Shown here: in pieces, positions 45,833-58,800 of the stretch
Layout: each line of letters opens with the position of its first letter
Position numbering within the stretch: the stretch's first letter is position 1
NCBI RefSeq assembly: GCF_032362555.1
Contig: NC_083508.1
Location: 6,911,001 to 6,975,000, forward strand
Length of the DNA: 64,000 nucleotides
Direction of reading: 5' to 3'
Source of the DNA: Amyelois transitella
Taxonomy: Eukaryota > Arthropoda > Insecta > Lepidoptera > Pyralidae
Position numbers and translations under genes: made by a program
Notes under the pieces: generated by a model
What the model was told of the DNA's origin: nothing
Database searches by the model: none
Seen by the model: the letters and a program-made list of their open reading frames with translations, nothing else

Positions 45833-48800
45833 CTAATAACCCTCATTTAACAGAAGTTTTCCCTTAGGACCTCCAATAACTTGGTCGTCAGCATAAACAA
45901 GTTGACCCCTAATATAAGTAGCCACCACTTTGCCGGTTAGCACTCTGTTCATGTACGGGCTCATCTGAAACAAAATATGGCTGAAACAAAATTTAAGGGT
46001 ACCTAGGTAAAATCTAGGCATACCTTGCGCATACCATAACGCAAAAGAGACCTATATGCTAGGTATAGATATATATAGTAAAAAAAGCATTTTTTCCTAA
46101 ATATAATCAATATTATATAATATCCCCGCTTCCCTGCTGGATTAAGTCACCTTGTTTATTTAGGTTTACGTGATTAAGACCAAAAAAATGGTGACAAAAT
46201 TTGAAAATGAGTTCAGAGTTACTGATTATTACTGAACCGGTAAGTTATTCTTTACATTGTCATTTGTATACCTATTATGAGTCACCTTGTAGTTTTACTA
46301 GGCAGCAATTATAGGTAATTAATGGTTTATTACCTTGTTTTTGTAGCGAATTATCTGTGGCGTGACAATGAACGAGGCATTGGGATCGAAGAAGATAAGA
46401 TCAGCATCGAGCCTAGGTCTGATCGAGCCCTTGCGATCCTGCAACCCGCACAGCCGAGCTGGACCCGCGGAAAGATAATGACTGACTGTACTCAGCCCGA
46501 ACCCTCTCGCCTTTGCTTGGGTCCAAAATAATGAGATATCTAAAAACAATCTTATCTATTAATTAAATAAATTGAATTAGTAAATTACATATAAGTACAT
46601 ACCTATTTATCCCTTACGGGGTAAGTGGAACCGTCCGTCTCGGAAAGATTGAATTAGAAAATTATACGTCATAAAAAACTCTTTATCACCAAAGTTATCA
46701 TGAGAGAAGTTTATGTAGGTTTACCGAATTGGATAGAGGAGATGCCGCCCCAAGCAGTCATAAAATTATTTCTCTTCAAACTTTTGACACTTGGAGAATG
46801 ATCCGATGTAACAAGGTCTAGTCTTTCATCCCTGATGTACTCCCATAACTTTTCCTGAAAATGTACCCTTAATCTTGTAAATACAATCGGTAAAGAAAGA
46901 GAATAAACCTTTCTAAAAAGTTGAACTATTTTGGTTACTAATTAATGGAAAAGATCCATAAATATTTAAAATATACATATATTAAAAAAAATATAAAATG
47001 TGTATCATAAAGCGGTATGAGCTTGCGAAGGAGGTCGGTAGGAAATACCTTATTGGTAAGATTTCTGATAGGCGGCGAGCATTTAAACTCTGAGTGCGTT
47101 GCCGGGATCTCTTCAGCGCTGATAGTGAGGTAATGGTGGCACGTCTCTGCGGTGACCCCTCCGCGCCAGCCGCTGTACCCGGCCGCTAAGCGCTCATCCC
47201 TAGCCTTCTCCAAGATAGGCACTACTCCTTCAGCCGAGACGTGTACAATATGAACGTGGACACTGACAAACAAACGTACAATAAAGATTCTCTATCCTAT
47301 TCCTATTTTCTTGACTGATTTTATGGTGAGAAGCAGGTCACGTTTATTTCGATCATAATAAAAAATATTAAAGCTTAGATAGGGAGGTATATACTTTGTG
47401 TTTGGTATGCACGATGCGATTAGCGAAACAGCTTCCAATTCCATTTCATCAGGTCGGGATTCTAGGTATGTGCCGTATAACTGGGGATCTGCAACAAACA
47501 ACTTTGTTTGTTCTGTAAAAATAATAGAAATCTTTATAAAATATTAAAAGATTTCTGTGACAATAAACATTGTTTAAAAAAATCCAAAAATTCCAATAAA
47601 CTCACCTGGGCAATTGGTTGTATTGTTTTTATTGCACTTAGTGGCCATCCCTATGTCCATTTCTGCGTGAAACTAAAATAAATATACCAGTATAACATAG
47701 GTACCTACTTAGTACCAATTTAGTGCAAGTATGGTACTACGCAGGTTGACTAAGCAGATATACATGGAGAGTGTGGAGGGAAAGGTCGGGGTGGGAAGAC
47801 CTAGACGAACATATTATCTTGATCAAATTAAGGACGTCCTGCCTGGTAAAGGGTCAGGTCAAAAGTACCCGAAACCGCCGAGCTTGCATGAAGAGAGTTT
47901 TGAATGAAGCAAAGGAAGTATGCAGGGATCGTGGCAAGTGGAAAGAGGTAGTCTCTGCCTACCCCTCCGGGAAAGAGGCGTGAGTTTATGTTATGTTATG
48001 TTATGGTACTACGATAAGCACGCATGTACCTACATTCATAATAAACATCCTTACAAACTTTTGCATTTATAATATTAGTAGGATTAATAAGTATATAAGA
48101 ACTTACCGCCAAAACTGTTTCTGTACCGTTTAGTACCTCAAATACTTTTTTGAGTTGATCGGGATTAATGTTGGGAAATTCAGGCACGCCGCTATCAATC
48201 AAATAAGCTTTAAATCCCACCACTCCTGCTCTAATCATATCACGTAACTCTACCTGTAATAACAATTGACTATGATACTAGATACACATGTTTATCTCCA
48301 TTTTGATGGAAAGGGCGATTTTTCCCACCAAACATTATCGATTTTATCGCTGGCTCTCTCACTCTACTGTGCCTAGAAACAGTTATGCCATACAATTGAG
48401 TCTTTTCACTTTACGTTTCTTACGTACATTATAGTTTTAATGCAATTCAATGCACTTACGTTATAAATAAAAATCAATATTTGATTCAGAAAAAAGGCCT
48501 CCGAAGACACTTTTTCACGTCATTTTACATTTCAATAAATTAAATTTAAGTTTTACCTATTACTCATAATATATTAGTCATTATCAAAAAGCTATAAGTA
48601 CGCTAGTTATTTACATTCGGTTTCTAGAAAAGTTGTGATGGTCAGACGGGAGTCGTTTCGTGATTTTCGTTGCCTCACATATTCCAGTATTAAGGGCTCA
48701 TGTGAATATCCTGGGCTCCTGTCTAGAAAAGTGAAAACACAACTGGGCCTATCGGCATGTCAATACTCGTAATAGCATTGTCATACGATACCCAATTTTA

Positions 48801-51800
48801 GTAAGAACCTTATGATATATTGTCTTCACACACGCATCGGAAGGTTTACTAACTTTAATTACTATCTACTTTACTATCTACTTTAATTACTATTTACTGG
48901 TGATATCCCGGATAAGGGGTATCTTCAATCGCTGGCGGCACAGGGTAAGGGAGCAAACCAGCGCTTTGGAAAGAGTAAAAGTGGAAAATTTGCAAGATAT
49001 GGATGTAGGTAAGAAGTATATTAATAGACTGAAGGATGAATTTGAAGATTTAGATGAAATGAGCGATATTGAAGATGGATGGAAGGAACTTAAAGAAAGA
49101 ATTGTGAAAGTAGCTGTTGAAGTGTGTGGTGTAAGTAGAAGAAGGAAAGGAAAAAATCACAAAAATGCGTGGATGAGTAAAGATGTGCAAGAACTTGTGC
49201 GATTAAAGAAGAAAGCATGGCTGGATTTGTTAGCAGCAAAAGCTAACTTAAGAATGCAAGAGGTTATAGATGAAGATGTGAATGAAGCACGTAAGGAATA
49301 TAAGAAAATGAAAGATTTGGTTAAGAAAGCTGTGATTAGAAAGAAAGAAGAGTATAAAGAGGATTTTGATAAAAGGCTATCAGAAGACTTTCAGTCAAAT
49401 CTGAAAGTATTCTGGAAATCCGTAAGGTCAGCCCGAGGAAATACTATAACCAGAGAGCTGACTAGGATCAGATGCCAGGATGGTAGCGTTGTGAAAGGAG
49501 AAGAATGTGTACTAAAGATATGGAAGGACTATTTTGAAAGTTTATTTGAAAAAAAGGAAGGAAATAAGAAAGATTTCTGCTATAGCGAAGAAAAAGAGAA
49601 TGAGATGGAAGGCGAAATTGAAATGTTCGAAATTGTGGAAGCACTTAAGAGTATGAAAGCGGGAAAGGCTGCTGGGTGTGATAGAGTGTCGGTCGAGATG
49701 CTTAAAGCAGGAAAAGGCGTAGTAGCTAGTCAGTTGTACTGCCTTTTCAATTTGTGTTGGAGAAGCGGCCGAGTACCAAAAGATTGGTGTAAGGCTGTTA
49801 TCGTGCCACTTTACAAAGGAAAAGGGTCACAGCTGGACTGCAAAAATTATCGTGGTATAAGCCTGCTTAGCGTCGTCGGCAAATTGTATGCTAAGGTATT
49901 GATTAATAGAGTCAGGAATGAAACTGATGACAAAATATGGGATGCTCAAGCGGGATTTCGAAAGGGAATGGGATGTACTGATCAGGTCTTTTCCTTGCGG
50001 TGCATAGCCGAAAAGTTTTTGGCCAAGAGTCAAAAAGTCTATTGCACATTCGTAGATCTGGAAAAGGCCTATGACAGAGTTGAGAGGAATGAATTGTGGT
50101 CAGCACTTTCTATGCATGGGGTGAGCAGTCTCTTAATACGAGCACTGAAATCCTTATATGAGGATTCGAGTGCTTGTGTCAGGATAAACGGAGCGCACAC
50201 TGAGTGGTTTAAGATTGAGAAAGGCGTTAGGCAAGGATGTGTTGCGTCACCGTGGCTGTTCAACCTATTTATGGATAGCTGTTTGACAGATTTGAAAGAG
50301 TCTAAAAGTGGATTAAGGATGAATGAGTTACTCGTCAAATGTCTGCTCTATGCCGACGATCAGGTTATACTGGCGTCATCAGCGGAGGAGTTACAGGAGA
50401 TGGTAAACTGTATGCATGAAGCTTTAAAAGAGAAAGGAATGAAAGTGAACGTAAGTAAAACTAAAACACTGGTTTTTGAAATGGAGAAAGAAATGACAGC
50501 ATGTAATATTTTGATTGGAGGAGAAAAAGTGGAGCAAGTGAAAGAGTTTGTATATCTAGGATCAAAGTTTACATCAGATGGCAAGTATGATAGTGATATT
50601 GAAAGGAGAGTGAACGCGGGGAACATGGTGAATGGAGCTTTGCATGCCTTTATGAGCAGTCAGAAACTATCCAAAAAGGCTCGACTGGCTGTGCACAGGG
50701 GCGTGTTGGTCCCGACATTAATGTATGGGAGTGAAAGTTGGGTATGGCAAAAGAAGCATGAAAGCAGAATAAATGCAGTGGAAATGAGAGCGTTAAGGAG
50801 TATGATGGGTGTGAAATTGAGTGACAGGATAAGGAACAGCGTGATAAGGGAATGTTGTGATGTGAAAGAAGATGTAGTTACAGGAATAGAAAAGGGTATG
50901 TTAAGATGGTTCGGTCATGTGGAGAGGATGAATGAAAGCAGGTTGACTAAGCAGATATACAAGGAGAGTGTGGAGGGAAAGGTCGGAGTGGGAAGACCTA
51001 GACGAACGTATCTTGATCAAATTAAGGACGTCCTGGTAAAGGGTCAGGTCAAAAGTACCCGAAACCGCCGAGCTTGTATGAAGAGAGTTATGAATGTGGA
51101 CGAAGCGAAAGAAGTATGCAGAGATCGTGGCAAGTGGAAAGAGGTAGTCTCTGCCTACCCCTCCGGGAAAGAGGCGTGATTTTATGTATGTATGTATGTA
51201 ATTACTATCTATCTACTTATTTGACACACATGACTTAATATTTTTACTAAACTCCAAAAAATACAGAACGTTAAGTTAAAACAGATTATCGCCTAGAGAA
51301 ATCAGGCTTCGACGCTACAATAAACCTTATTTATGATATTTTGTACACAGGCAAATCTAATTCTATGATAAGATAAGGAATTCCTTCATGTTTTACTAAG
51401 TGTTAGAAGTTAGATTCACAGGGCTATACATACTGAACAATTTGTCACCTATTCAAAGATGATGACTATAGTCTAATTTACACTAGTCACACATAGGAAA
51501 GACTGCCTATTGACTCGTTTTATGGCTAAACCAAACAAGCGATTTGCATGAAACGCTGTATAGACCACTTTTTCTGAATAAGTAACTATCTTATAAATCC
51601 TCAGTGTCCAAGGAACGGTCATAGTCACACTATGCAACTGTAGGTATTGAATCTCGATGTGAACATCTCGAACAGTGAGTTTGTAAGACAACGACCAATA
51701 AAAGCAAATAAGTACCTAATATTTATCTCTAGACTTTTGGCCTGGAGCTTTTTCTGCCAAATAAAATCTCGTCTGAAAATGAATCAGCCTGTGGTATATT

Positions 51801-53313
51801 TAAGGTATTTTTAAAATAAATTAATTAAATTAAATGATGTATTCATTCATAATGACACATGGTACTCCTGATGATGTAAACCCCACAGAACAACTAATAC
51901 CAAAATGTTTTAGATTTGAGAGCTCACCTCATTGCCTGGTATGATCCCGCCCCAGAAACCGACGTCTACGTATACTTCTTCTTTCGCTATAGATGCCTTT
52001 ATTTTTAAATTCTTTAAGGTGGTTGTCGGTGGAATTGAATTACTGCAAAAAATTAATTAAAATTGTAAGACATCTAATTAAACAACTTAAAATATCTAGG
52101 AAAATTTAAACATCTATTGATGATGATTCTGTTGCTGAATTGTTTGGGGAATAAATGTCTTAGAAGATTTATCCAAACTCCAAAGAGAGAAAGTTTAAAA
52201 AAAGAGGACCATAAATTTTCCTTCTAGTTTCAATTTTTACGCCCATTTCCCAGGAAATGCTCTCATAGTGCATCTCTAAACCACATATGGAACCTATAAA
52301 ATCTACTTGTCTTTTTTAAAATCTCTAGTCCCAGCGATTTGGTCTGTGCGTTGATATATTAGTCAAAAAGCCAATTGGTCCTCCCTTCATTATATATAAT
52401 TCGGTTCACGTACAGAGGCATATCGATGATAGTGGTGACGCCGCCCGCAGCCGCCGCCTGCGTGGCCGATACATAGCCCTCCCAGGAAGTGCGCCCGGGT
52501 TCGTTCACGTGCACATGAGAGTCTATCACTCCAGCCATCAACGCCAAGTCGCCACCGTCTACAATCTGCAACCATCTCACTTTAGTTGTATTGCAATATA
52601 GCCTTTTGGGTTCTTATATATGTTCCTGTATATGTCGCGCGAGAGCGATGCCATGCAGCGAAACTACTCTGACAAATAATTTCATTTAGCAGGGCATGTA
52701 GTTGAGCTTACATACACATAATAATAAATTATATTAAATCCGTGCCTACGGGTGTCATATAACTAATCCGGCCTAGAAACGAAAATGATTGCTAAATCTA
52801 TCATAAGATTCCGGCTTTGATTTTTTGTTAGATTGCGCTTCGTATCGCCTTAGTCAGTTAATCAGTCAGCATCTTCTTACATTTATTTAAAAAAATTAAT
52901 CATATTTTCTAATTTCTTAAAAAAATAACATGTGCGGCATTTACAAACTCCCAGCATGTGTAAGATACTTACCAAAATGATTGTTTATTTACCTGATAGT
53001 TTATAGAGTTACTTGATAGAATTGTGTTTATGGATTGCCGAGTTAGTAACGCTTCGATTTTCCCATTTTCGTCAACTAGGACACCACCATCAAACTCCTG
53101 TGTTTCTGTAACCACTCTTTTGCTTAATAATAACTGCTTTTCTGGTAGTTTTTCTACATTTATTATCCCGCTTAATGTTCTAGCTAAAATATTAATTGAA
53201 TAAATTTATTACAATTAATTATAATTAATTTATTAAACAAAGTATATAGCTTTCTTGATTTTACGACACTTACAAAATATCAAACTTAGTAAAAATATTT
53301 GTAATTCGATCAT
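45833..53313 (-). CDS. Allantoinase, copy A, with predicted signal peptide
   Basis: Allantoinase (EC 3.5.2.5) opens allantoin to allantoate in uric acid breakdown. Eleven exons, from the ATG: 53274-53313, 52993-53183, 52414-52565, 51928-52042, 48107-48253, 47606-47672, 47395-47512, 47049-47262, 46725-46854, 46334-46539, 45833-45964; 503 residues, all phases consistent. Amidohydrolase metal ligands are present: His94/His96 ([12 protein letters not shown]), the carboxylated Lys181 (GFKAYL), His217 (FHAE), His284 (VHVSA) and Asp366 (SDHSP). [13 protein letters not shown] and ETCHHYL are allantoinase hallmarks. The N-terminus MIELQIFLLSLIF is hydrophobic and looks like a secretion signal, unlike copy B. 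The 3.67-kb fourth intron holds an antisense LINE. Confidence 0.9.
47742..48001 (+). mobile_element. Short LINE 3' fragment with 12-bp target duplication
   Basis: It encodes the terminal piece of the 48.9-kb LINE frame ([19 protein letters not shown] to AYPSGKEA, frameshifted) and ends in TTATG repeats. TATGGTACTACG flanks it on both sides (47730-47741 and 48002-48013), showing target-primed insertion. It is in intron 5 of allantoinase A. Confidence 0.9.
48014..48086 (-). mobile_element. Helitron 5' end fragment
   Basis: In reverse complement it starts TCCTACTAATATTATAAATG and continues GTTTGTAAGGATG, the usual 5' start of this lepidopteran Helitron group. It ends at the LINE fragment. Confidence 0.55.
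48869..51198 (+). mobile_element. 5'-truncated LINE with open reverse transcriptase frame
   Basis: The element ends in TATGTATGTATGTA and is flanked by TAATTACTATCTA (48856-48868 and 51199-51211), a likely 13-bp target duplication. It lies antisense in intron 4 of allantoinase A. Partial copies of the same family are at 14640, 40490 and 47742, so the family has been active repeatedly here. Confidence 0.85.
48900..51179 (+). CDS. LINE ORF2 C-terminal part: reverse transcriptase
   Basis: 759 codons are open without a stop. The first 200 residues are a lysine-rich linker. Then come GKAAGCDRVSVEMLK, NYRGISLLSVVGKLYAKVL, QAGFRKGMGCTDQ, FVDLEKAYDRV (about 387), GVRQGCVASPWLFN and YADD (about 484), all reverse transcriptase blocks, followed by a C-terminal region ending VSAYPSGKEA. 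The apurinic endonuclease domain expected upstream is absent, and the first codons have no natural start, so it is a truncated copy. Non-LTR retrotransposon is certain; the clade is not assigned. Confidence 0.9.
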   Translation: MISRIRGIFNRWRHRVREQTSALERVKVENLQDMDVGKKYINRLKDEFEDLDEMSDIEDGWKELKERIVKVAVEVCGVSRRRKGKNHKNAWMSKDVQELVRLKKKAWLDLLAAKANLRMQEVIDEDVNEARKEYKKMKDLVKKAVIRKKEEYKEDFDKRLSEDFQSNLKVFWKSVRSARGNTITRELTRIRCQDGSVVKGEECVLKIWKDYFESLFEKKEGNKKDFCYSEEKENEMEGEIEMFEIVEALKSMKAGKAAGCDRVSVEMLKAGKGVVASQLYCLFNLCWRSGRVPKDWCKAVIVPLYKGKGSQLDCKNYRGISLLSVVGKLYAKVLINRVRNETDDKIWDAQAGFRKGMGCTDQVFSLRCIAEKFLAKSQKVYCTFVDLEKAYDRVERNELWSALSMHGVSSLLIRALKSLYEDSSACVRINGAHTEWFKIEKGVRQGCVASPWLFNLFMDSCLTDLKESKSGLRMNELLVKCLLYADDQVILASSAEELQEMVNCMHEALKEKGMKVNVSKTKTLVFEMEKEMTACNILIGGEKVEQVKEFVYLGSKFTSDGKYDSDIERRVNAGNMVNGALHAFMSSQKLSKKARLAVHRGVLVPTLMYGSESWVWQKKHESRINAVEMRALRSMMGVKLSDRIRNSVIRECCDVKEDVVTGIEKGMLRWFGHVERMNESRLTKQIYKESVEGKVGVGRPRRTYLDQIKDVLVKGQVKSTRNRRACMKRVMNVDEAKEVCRDRGKWKEVVSAYPSGKEA

Positions 53314-54169
53314 GTTTAAATGCGTTAGTTACAAGTCACGCGCCATGAAAAACTGAAACTTGGTTTGAATAAGAAGAGCATTCCTAAATCACCTCAGTAA
53401 GGTTACACGACCAGCAAAATGACTTACTAATGCTATTACAGATTATATATCTACCTAAAGTAACTTGTTTTTCCGTCTTGGTAAAATATCATGAAAAAGT
53501 ATTCTTTGCCATTACAGGCTATAGATATCTTTTGTATGTATGTATGAAAATTTTATTATAAAAAATTAATACATGTACGAAAACTATATAAAAAAATTCA
53601 TTCAAATAAAATTACGCGATTTAGAAACAGTTGTAGAGTAAGAATTTAAAGAAAACTGTTTGTTTGTACACACTAATAGGAACTACTAGACGTACCTATT
53701 CGGAAAAAAACTTTTTGATATACTATATAAGCTATTTGGCCTGGGCAACATATAGGCTGGGTAAATGATTGATGATGATGGTCCAATTAAACTATAATAA
53801 ATATAGAAATGAAAATATAGAACACGTAAGTACAGCCCTTACGAAAGTTGTTCAGACTGATAAACATTTTCTGATGAGATATATCTCATCAAAGATCTGG
53901 AACATCTGTTGCAGCACCATGATGGTCAAACTATAAAAAATATAAAATTATTTTAATAGTAAAAACATTTAATTGTGCATTTGATAATTTGTTATTTTTG
54001 ATAAGCTTTCAATGAATAAATAAATAAAATAATCCGGGCTTCCCTCTGTAGCTGTCTGTAAGTATATTCCCTCTGTTATAGCTGTAAAAAATCTATTGCT
54101 ATCAAAATATACCATGGTATTTTGATCGCGATAGATTATAACTAGGCGACTAATGTAATGGCTAATAAA

Positions 54170-54320
54170 CTTAGGATTCTTTTTGAAGGCGATGGGCTAG
54201 CAACCTGTTACTATTTGCTCTCATTTCAATATCTCAATGCGGAACAGCTGAACGCAGTCCTTAAATCACTTTTTTCCTCTATCTATTCCGCAAGGGATAA
54301 AGACGTGATTATATATATCA
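54170..54320 (+). repeat. Family A SINE-like repeat, 3' two thirds
   Basis: AATAAACTTAGGATTCTTT, GCGATGGGCTAGCAACCTG and CCGCAAGGGATAAAGACG are in the standard order. Confidence 0.8.
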
Positions 54321-54609
54321 TATAATTCCATCGCATTTCATCAGAATTTTCCAAGTCAGCCGCAATTTAATACGAGTACAATGCCATGTCTATAAATATC
54401 TAAGTATTTCTAATTCTGATAATAAAAAACTACAGAGATCGTCTTCTAGAACATAACAGAAACCTAAAATAGTTTTAATTCAGGCAATACATATTACATC
54501 TAAAAAAAGATTATAGGTTATGATTTGAAATGCATCGATAAAAAGTGTGTTCCAAAGTTACTCTTAACATTTAGAATGTCTCGAACTAATTCGTTAAAAT
54601 TTGAACTAA

Positions 54610-54888
54610 ATTTAATTTGACGACATCCACGTATATCAATACATATAAAAAAACAGTTAAAACTTTCGCTTGATAAAAATTTTTGTCGGAATTATGGAAA
54701 AGACATTTTAATAGAAGTTGTTCAATCTGATGAGCATTACCTTTTGAGGAAAAAAAAATGGAAGATCTGTAGAAGCCAAAAGGACCAGCTACTCTTGTAA
54801 TATGTACCGAAATTTGAGGAAATTTTATAACCTTAACCTTCGTATTTAGGTACAATAACACGCAAACGGAGTTGCGGGCAACAACTAG
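54610..54888 (+). mobile_element. Helitron-like relic ending CTAG
   Basis: The 3' end GAGTTGCGGGCAACAACTAG followed by T resembles a Helitron terminus. Its interior (GTTGTTCAATCTGATGAGCA) is shared with a shorter stretch at 53840-53940, so this is a dispersed repeat. The 5' end is not fixed. Confidence 0.5.
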
Positions 54889-55373
54889 TAAAGAATGAGT
54901 TCTTAAAAATAACGACTTCATTCATTAGTATTGTCCGTACGAAACAATTAAAAGACAATTAAGAAGAACTGTACGTCATTACTAAAGTAGGTATTAATAC
55001 AGTAAGTATTCGGGAATTACACTTCAATGTTACAATTATTCATGCATTTTACGGCTAGTTGAAAAATTCTTGGTTGACTTCATTTACATCCGAAGAAAAA
55101 CACTTTAGAGGCCATTTTTAAATAAATTAACAAATTTTAAACTTATTTAAACAATAAACGTTTAATTATTGGAATACACCTTCGAGCATGTCAACTTCAA
55201 ATGCTGGCCATACGCTTTCGTCATAGATACCCTTACCTTTAGGACCACTGGTTGATAGTTGATAACGACACACCAACACCAAGCTCTGTAGGAGTGGATG
55301 GTTTTCTTGCTTGCATTCTAGAACCATTTAGCCCATTGGTTTTCAATCTTACTACTGCACTCCATTCCCTTTC

Positions 55374-55714
55374 AAGAGCGTCAGTGGTCGAATCGGTAAA
55401 GTCCCCGGTTAAAATGCGTAATACGCAAAAAGGCACAATTTCGAATCCAACCTCAGCCCTGTTCCAATAACTATTTTCAATGTTATGTACATTAGTTTGA
55501 AAACGAACCGAAGCTCTTACGGTGAGCCAAAACATCGTAAGGAAACTTGCACATTCAGGCAACTGGATGCGGAGGAGGCGGTTGCGAAGGTCGGGTGGAT
55601 CGCTTCATGTCAAAACCTGTCTCACCCAATCTAGTATCTATGGTCAAAGGCATACCCCGGGCTCTTCCCCAGACAGGTGAGGATGCAACCGCGGCTTAGA
55701 ACAGGAGGAAGAAG
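55374..55714 (+). repeat. SINE family C, full length
   Basis: The head AGAGCGTCAGTGGTCGAATC has an A-box-like element and TTCGAATCC a B-box-like element. The body has TCACCCAATCTAGTATC and CCCCGGGCTCTTCCCC, and the tail AACAGGAGGAAGAAG. Other copies or pieces are at 61986-62331, 63946-64000, 31690 and 22902. Confidence 0.75.
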
Positions 55715-55821
55715 ACTCTTTTCCCTTTTCTCTTACTATTGGTAAAATAATAACACCACAAGTATGTTCTATATTTTTAAAACTTATAATATTTGGAGTA
55801 TATAAAGTAATGGCAGCTAAT

Positions 55822-58800
55822 CTAATCGTGATTCAACAACAAAGATCCATTGGGTTTTTCTATAAGTTCTCCATCTTCGTATATGAGTTGTCCGCGAAGA
55901 TAAGTTTTCTTCACCACACCTTTAAGTTTTCTGCCCAAGTATGGTGTCAACTAGAATACAATAAATTGTTAAATTAAACATTGGTATAGTATTGGTATTA
56001 TGTAAGTACATATATTGAAAATGACGCAAGTATTACATACTATGGCATGGGCGAAAATGTTGGGAAATGTAAATAAAATATTTTAAGGTTAGGTAAGTAC
56101 CTTATTTTTATGGCGTATTTTATCAGCTGTGACCATAAAAGTAGCATCGGGGTCTAAAAACACGAGGTCGGCATCCAGACCAGTCTTCAAGGCCCCCTTA
56201 CGATTTTGAAGACCACACAACTTAGCAGGATTCAAACTCAAATATTTGCTAATTGTTTGCAGGTCTAGTCCTCGTCCGCTAGCATTTGTCCAGAATATGG
56301 ATAAACCTGTCAATTTTAAGACAATTAATAAAATTGACTCTTTTATAACTACACTATATAAATCCGCTGTTGTTTAAAGTTTCAACTTCATTACTGCTTT
56401 CCTTGCCTATAGCAGAAATTGAAGTTATAAATAATAACAACTTTCAATTTAAATTACACGTACAAAACTGACTTCATAATATTTATTTAAAAAATTATAC
56501 CAAATTGAACTGAAGAAATGCCACCCCAAGCTTCTAAATTGTTGCTGCACTTTAGTTCCGGGGTACAGGGCGAGTGATCGGATACGACCATATCCAATTT
56601 ATCATCCAGTAAATGTTTCCACAATTTTTCCTGTAACATTTTTTTTTAAATTTCAACCTTACTTATTTACTAACATAAATCACATATTTATTTCCAACTT
56701 GTCAGACAGAGCCTATTGTCAAAAAATATCGAAGGCCGCACGTTACCAGCGATGGTTTATTCAGAAATAGTGACAGGAGAGTTAAAAGGAAAACAAGAAA
56801 GTTGGGAATCGTACCTAGGACCTGTGCAGAAGCCGACTGACATTATCAAAATTTGCCAGGGAAACGGGAGGCGAACAAGTGTAGTCTAACCACTTTTATT
56901 CTATCCTTACCTGCTCCTATCGCGAGTTTAGCCAAGCCTCAGAGTACTTACCTACTCTACTACTATTTTCAAGTAAATACTTACCTACCTTATTTTCATG
57001 ATTTCTAATAGGGGGAGCGCACTTGTATTCGCTATGGCCTCGTGGGACCTCCTCGGCGCTGAGCGTGAGGTAATGATGGCAGGTCTCCGCAGTGATGCCG
57101 CACCGCCAGCCCTCGTAACCAGCCGCCAGCCGGACTTTACGGGCTTTCTCCAGCAGTGGAACGACGTCCGCTGATGATACGTGGACGATATGGACTCGGA
57201 CGCTTAAACATCACGTTTCGTTTTAATATGTTAATGGATGGAGGAATCCACAAAGATTGTTAAATAAATAACCAAGACAGGATTTATAACGAATCAAGAA
57301 AAGGGATTTTTCATAAAAGCGGTTGGAGCCGCGGGTGTTTTTAGTTTACTCGATAGTTATAAGTGGGAAATCTTCAGAGTTGATTTAATAAGACAAGAAG
57401 TATGGAAAAAAACTTACTCTGTTTTTTCTATGAAACTGGTAATAAGAGAAATCGCATTTAACTCCATATTCGGTGGACGCGAATCTAGATACGTTTTGTA
57501 TTCTTCAGGATCTAAAAAACATGAACAATTATAACGAATGTGCCTTAGATGAAGTTATAACTTTAATTTTAAATGGTAGTTTATTTTTAAGTACCATACC
57601 TTTCTTGGTCTTTTTCTTTTTTGCAGGTTCATTATCTTCTTCAATTTCAGCGTGGAACTGTAACACATTTATGAATATCTTATCATGTATGTACTTACAT
57701 ATTACAGTCACATTGCTTCTGCATAAGCTATAATAACAACGTATTAACAGCAAATTTGTGCAAAACAACGTAGACTCTTTAATAACCTGAGAAGCGTGGT
57801 ATACTATAAAAGCAGAACTTTACTAGATGATAATCGGTTAATTTACCTAAGTTCAATTGTTCATTGGACAAATACAAAATTCATTATCGGTTTATTCCTG
57901 GTGGACTCTTGGATCCAACACAAAGACATAGTCACAGAAATTAACATAACTTTTAATGAGTAGGAAAAACAGTTCTAAATAAGTACAGTAGGTAAAATTA
58001 AAAATAATTACCGCCAGAACAGAACCCGTTCCTTCAAGGGCTTCGAACGCCTTTTCCAGATCTTTGGCAGAGACATTAGGAAACTCATCCACTCCGCTCG
58101 GACAGAGGAAACATTTGAACCCTACTACTCCAGCCTTTACAAGATCTCGGAGGGAATCCTGAAATGTACGTTACCATGTAGGTACAGGTGCTACTACTTA
58201 AAATAATAAACGGTTTCCTTTTTCATAATGCAATTTTAATTACGACATTATTTTAATCATCCATCATCCTAATAAACTAAAATTTCAATATTAAATTTTT
58301 TTAAGAATATATATAGGTACCCATAATCACGTCTTCATCCCTTACGGGGTAGGCAGAGCCAAAAATCACAAAATGACTGGTAGGCCATGTTCCGCTGTAT
58401 GGTGAGATTCAAATAAGAATGTAGGTAAGTGAAATGGATTTCAGAAATAAACGATAGAACTTCTGACCTGGTTACCGGGAATGACTCCTCCCCAAAAGCC
58501 GACATCAACGTAAATATGACCATCAGCTGCGTTCGCCTTCGTTTTAAGATTGTCTACAGTCGTAGTTGGAGGAATTGAATTCCTGAAAATAAATTTTAAC
58601 AATAATCTTTTGCAAGTCAAACCATGAGGTGTTTCAGAGCTAATGGGTAAAATTGATAAGAAATTGTAATAAAGGAAATTCCACTTAAACTGTACCCAGG
58701 GCAAACTTATATACAATCAATCATTACACAGATGCAAACAACATTATTGTTCAAAATTTGGTAATGGGTTTGGATTAATAAGAGTTCTGAAAATGGTTAA

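Larger units (their letters stand above)
53314..55821. other. Spacer between the two allantoinase genes
   Basis: No gene is seen. An 18-bp palindrome GATGAGATATATCTCATC sits near 53873-53890. Repeats listed separately occupy 54170-54320, 54610-54888 and 55374-55714. The promoter of copy A should lie just above 53313 and the 3' UTR of copy B just below 55822. Confidence 0.5.
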
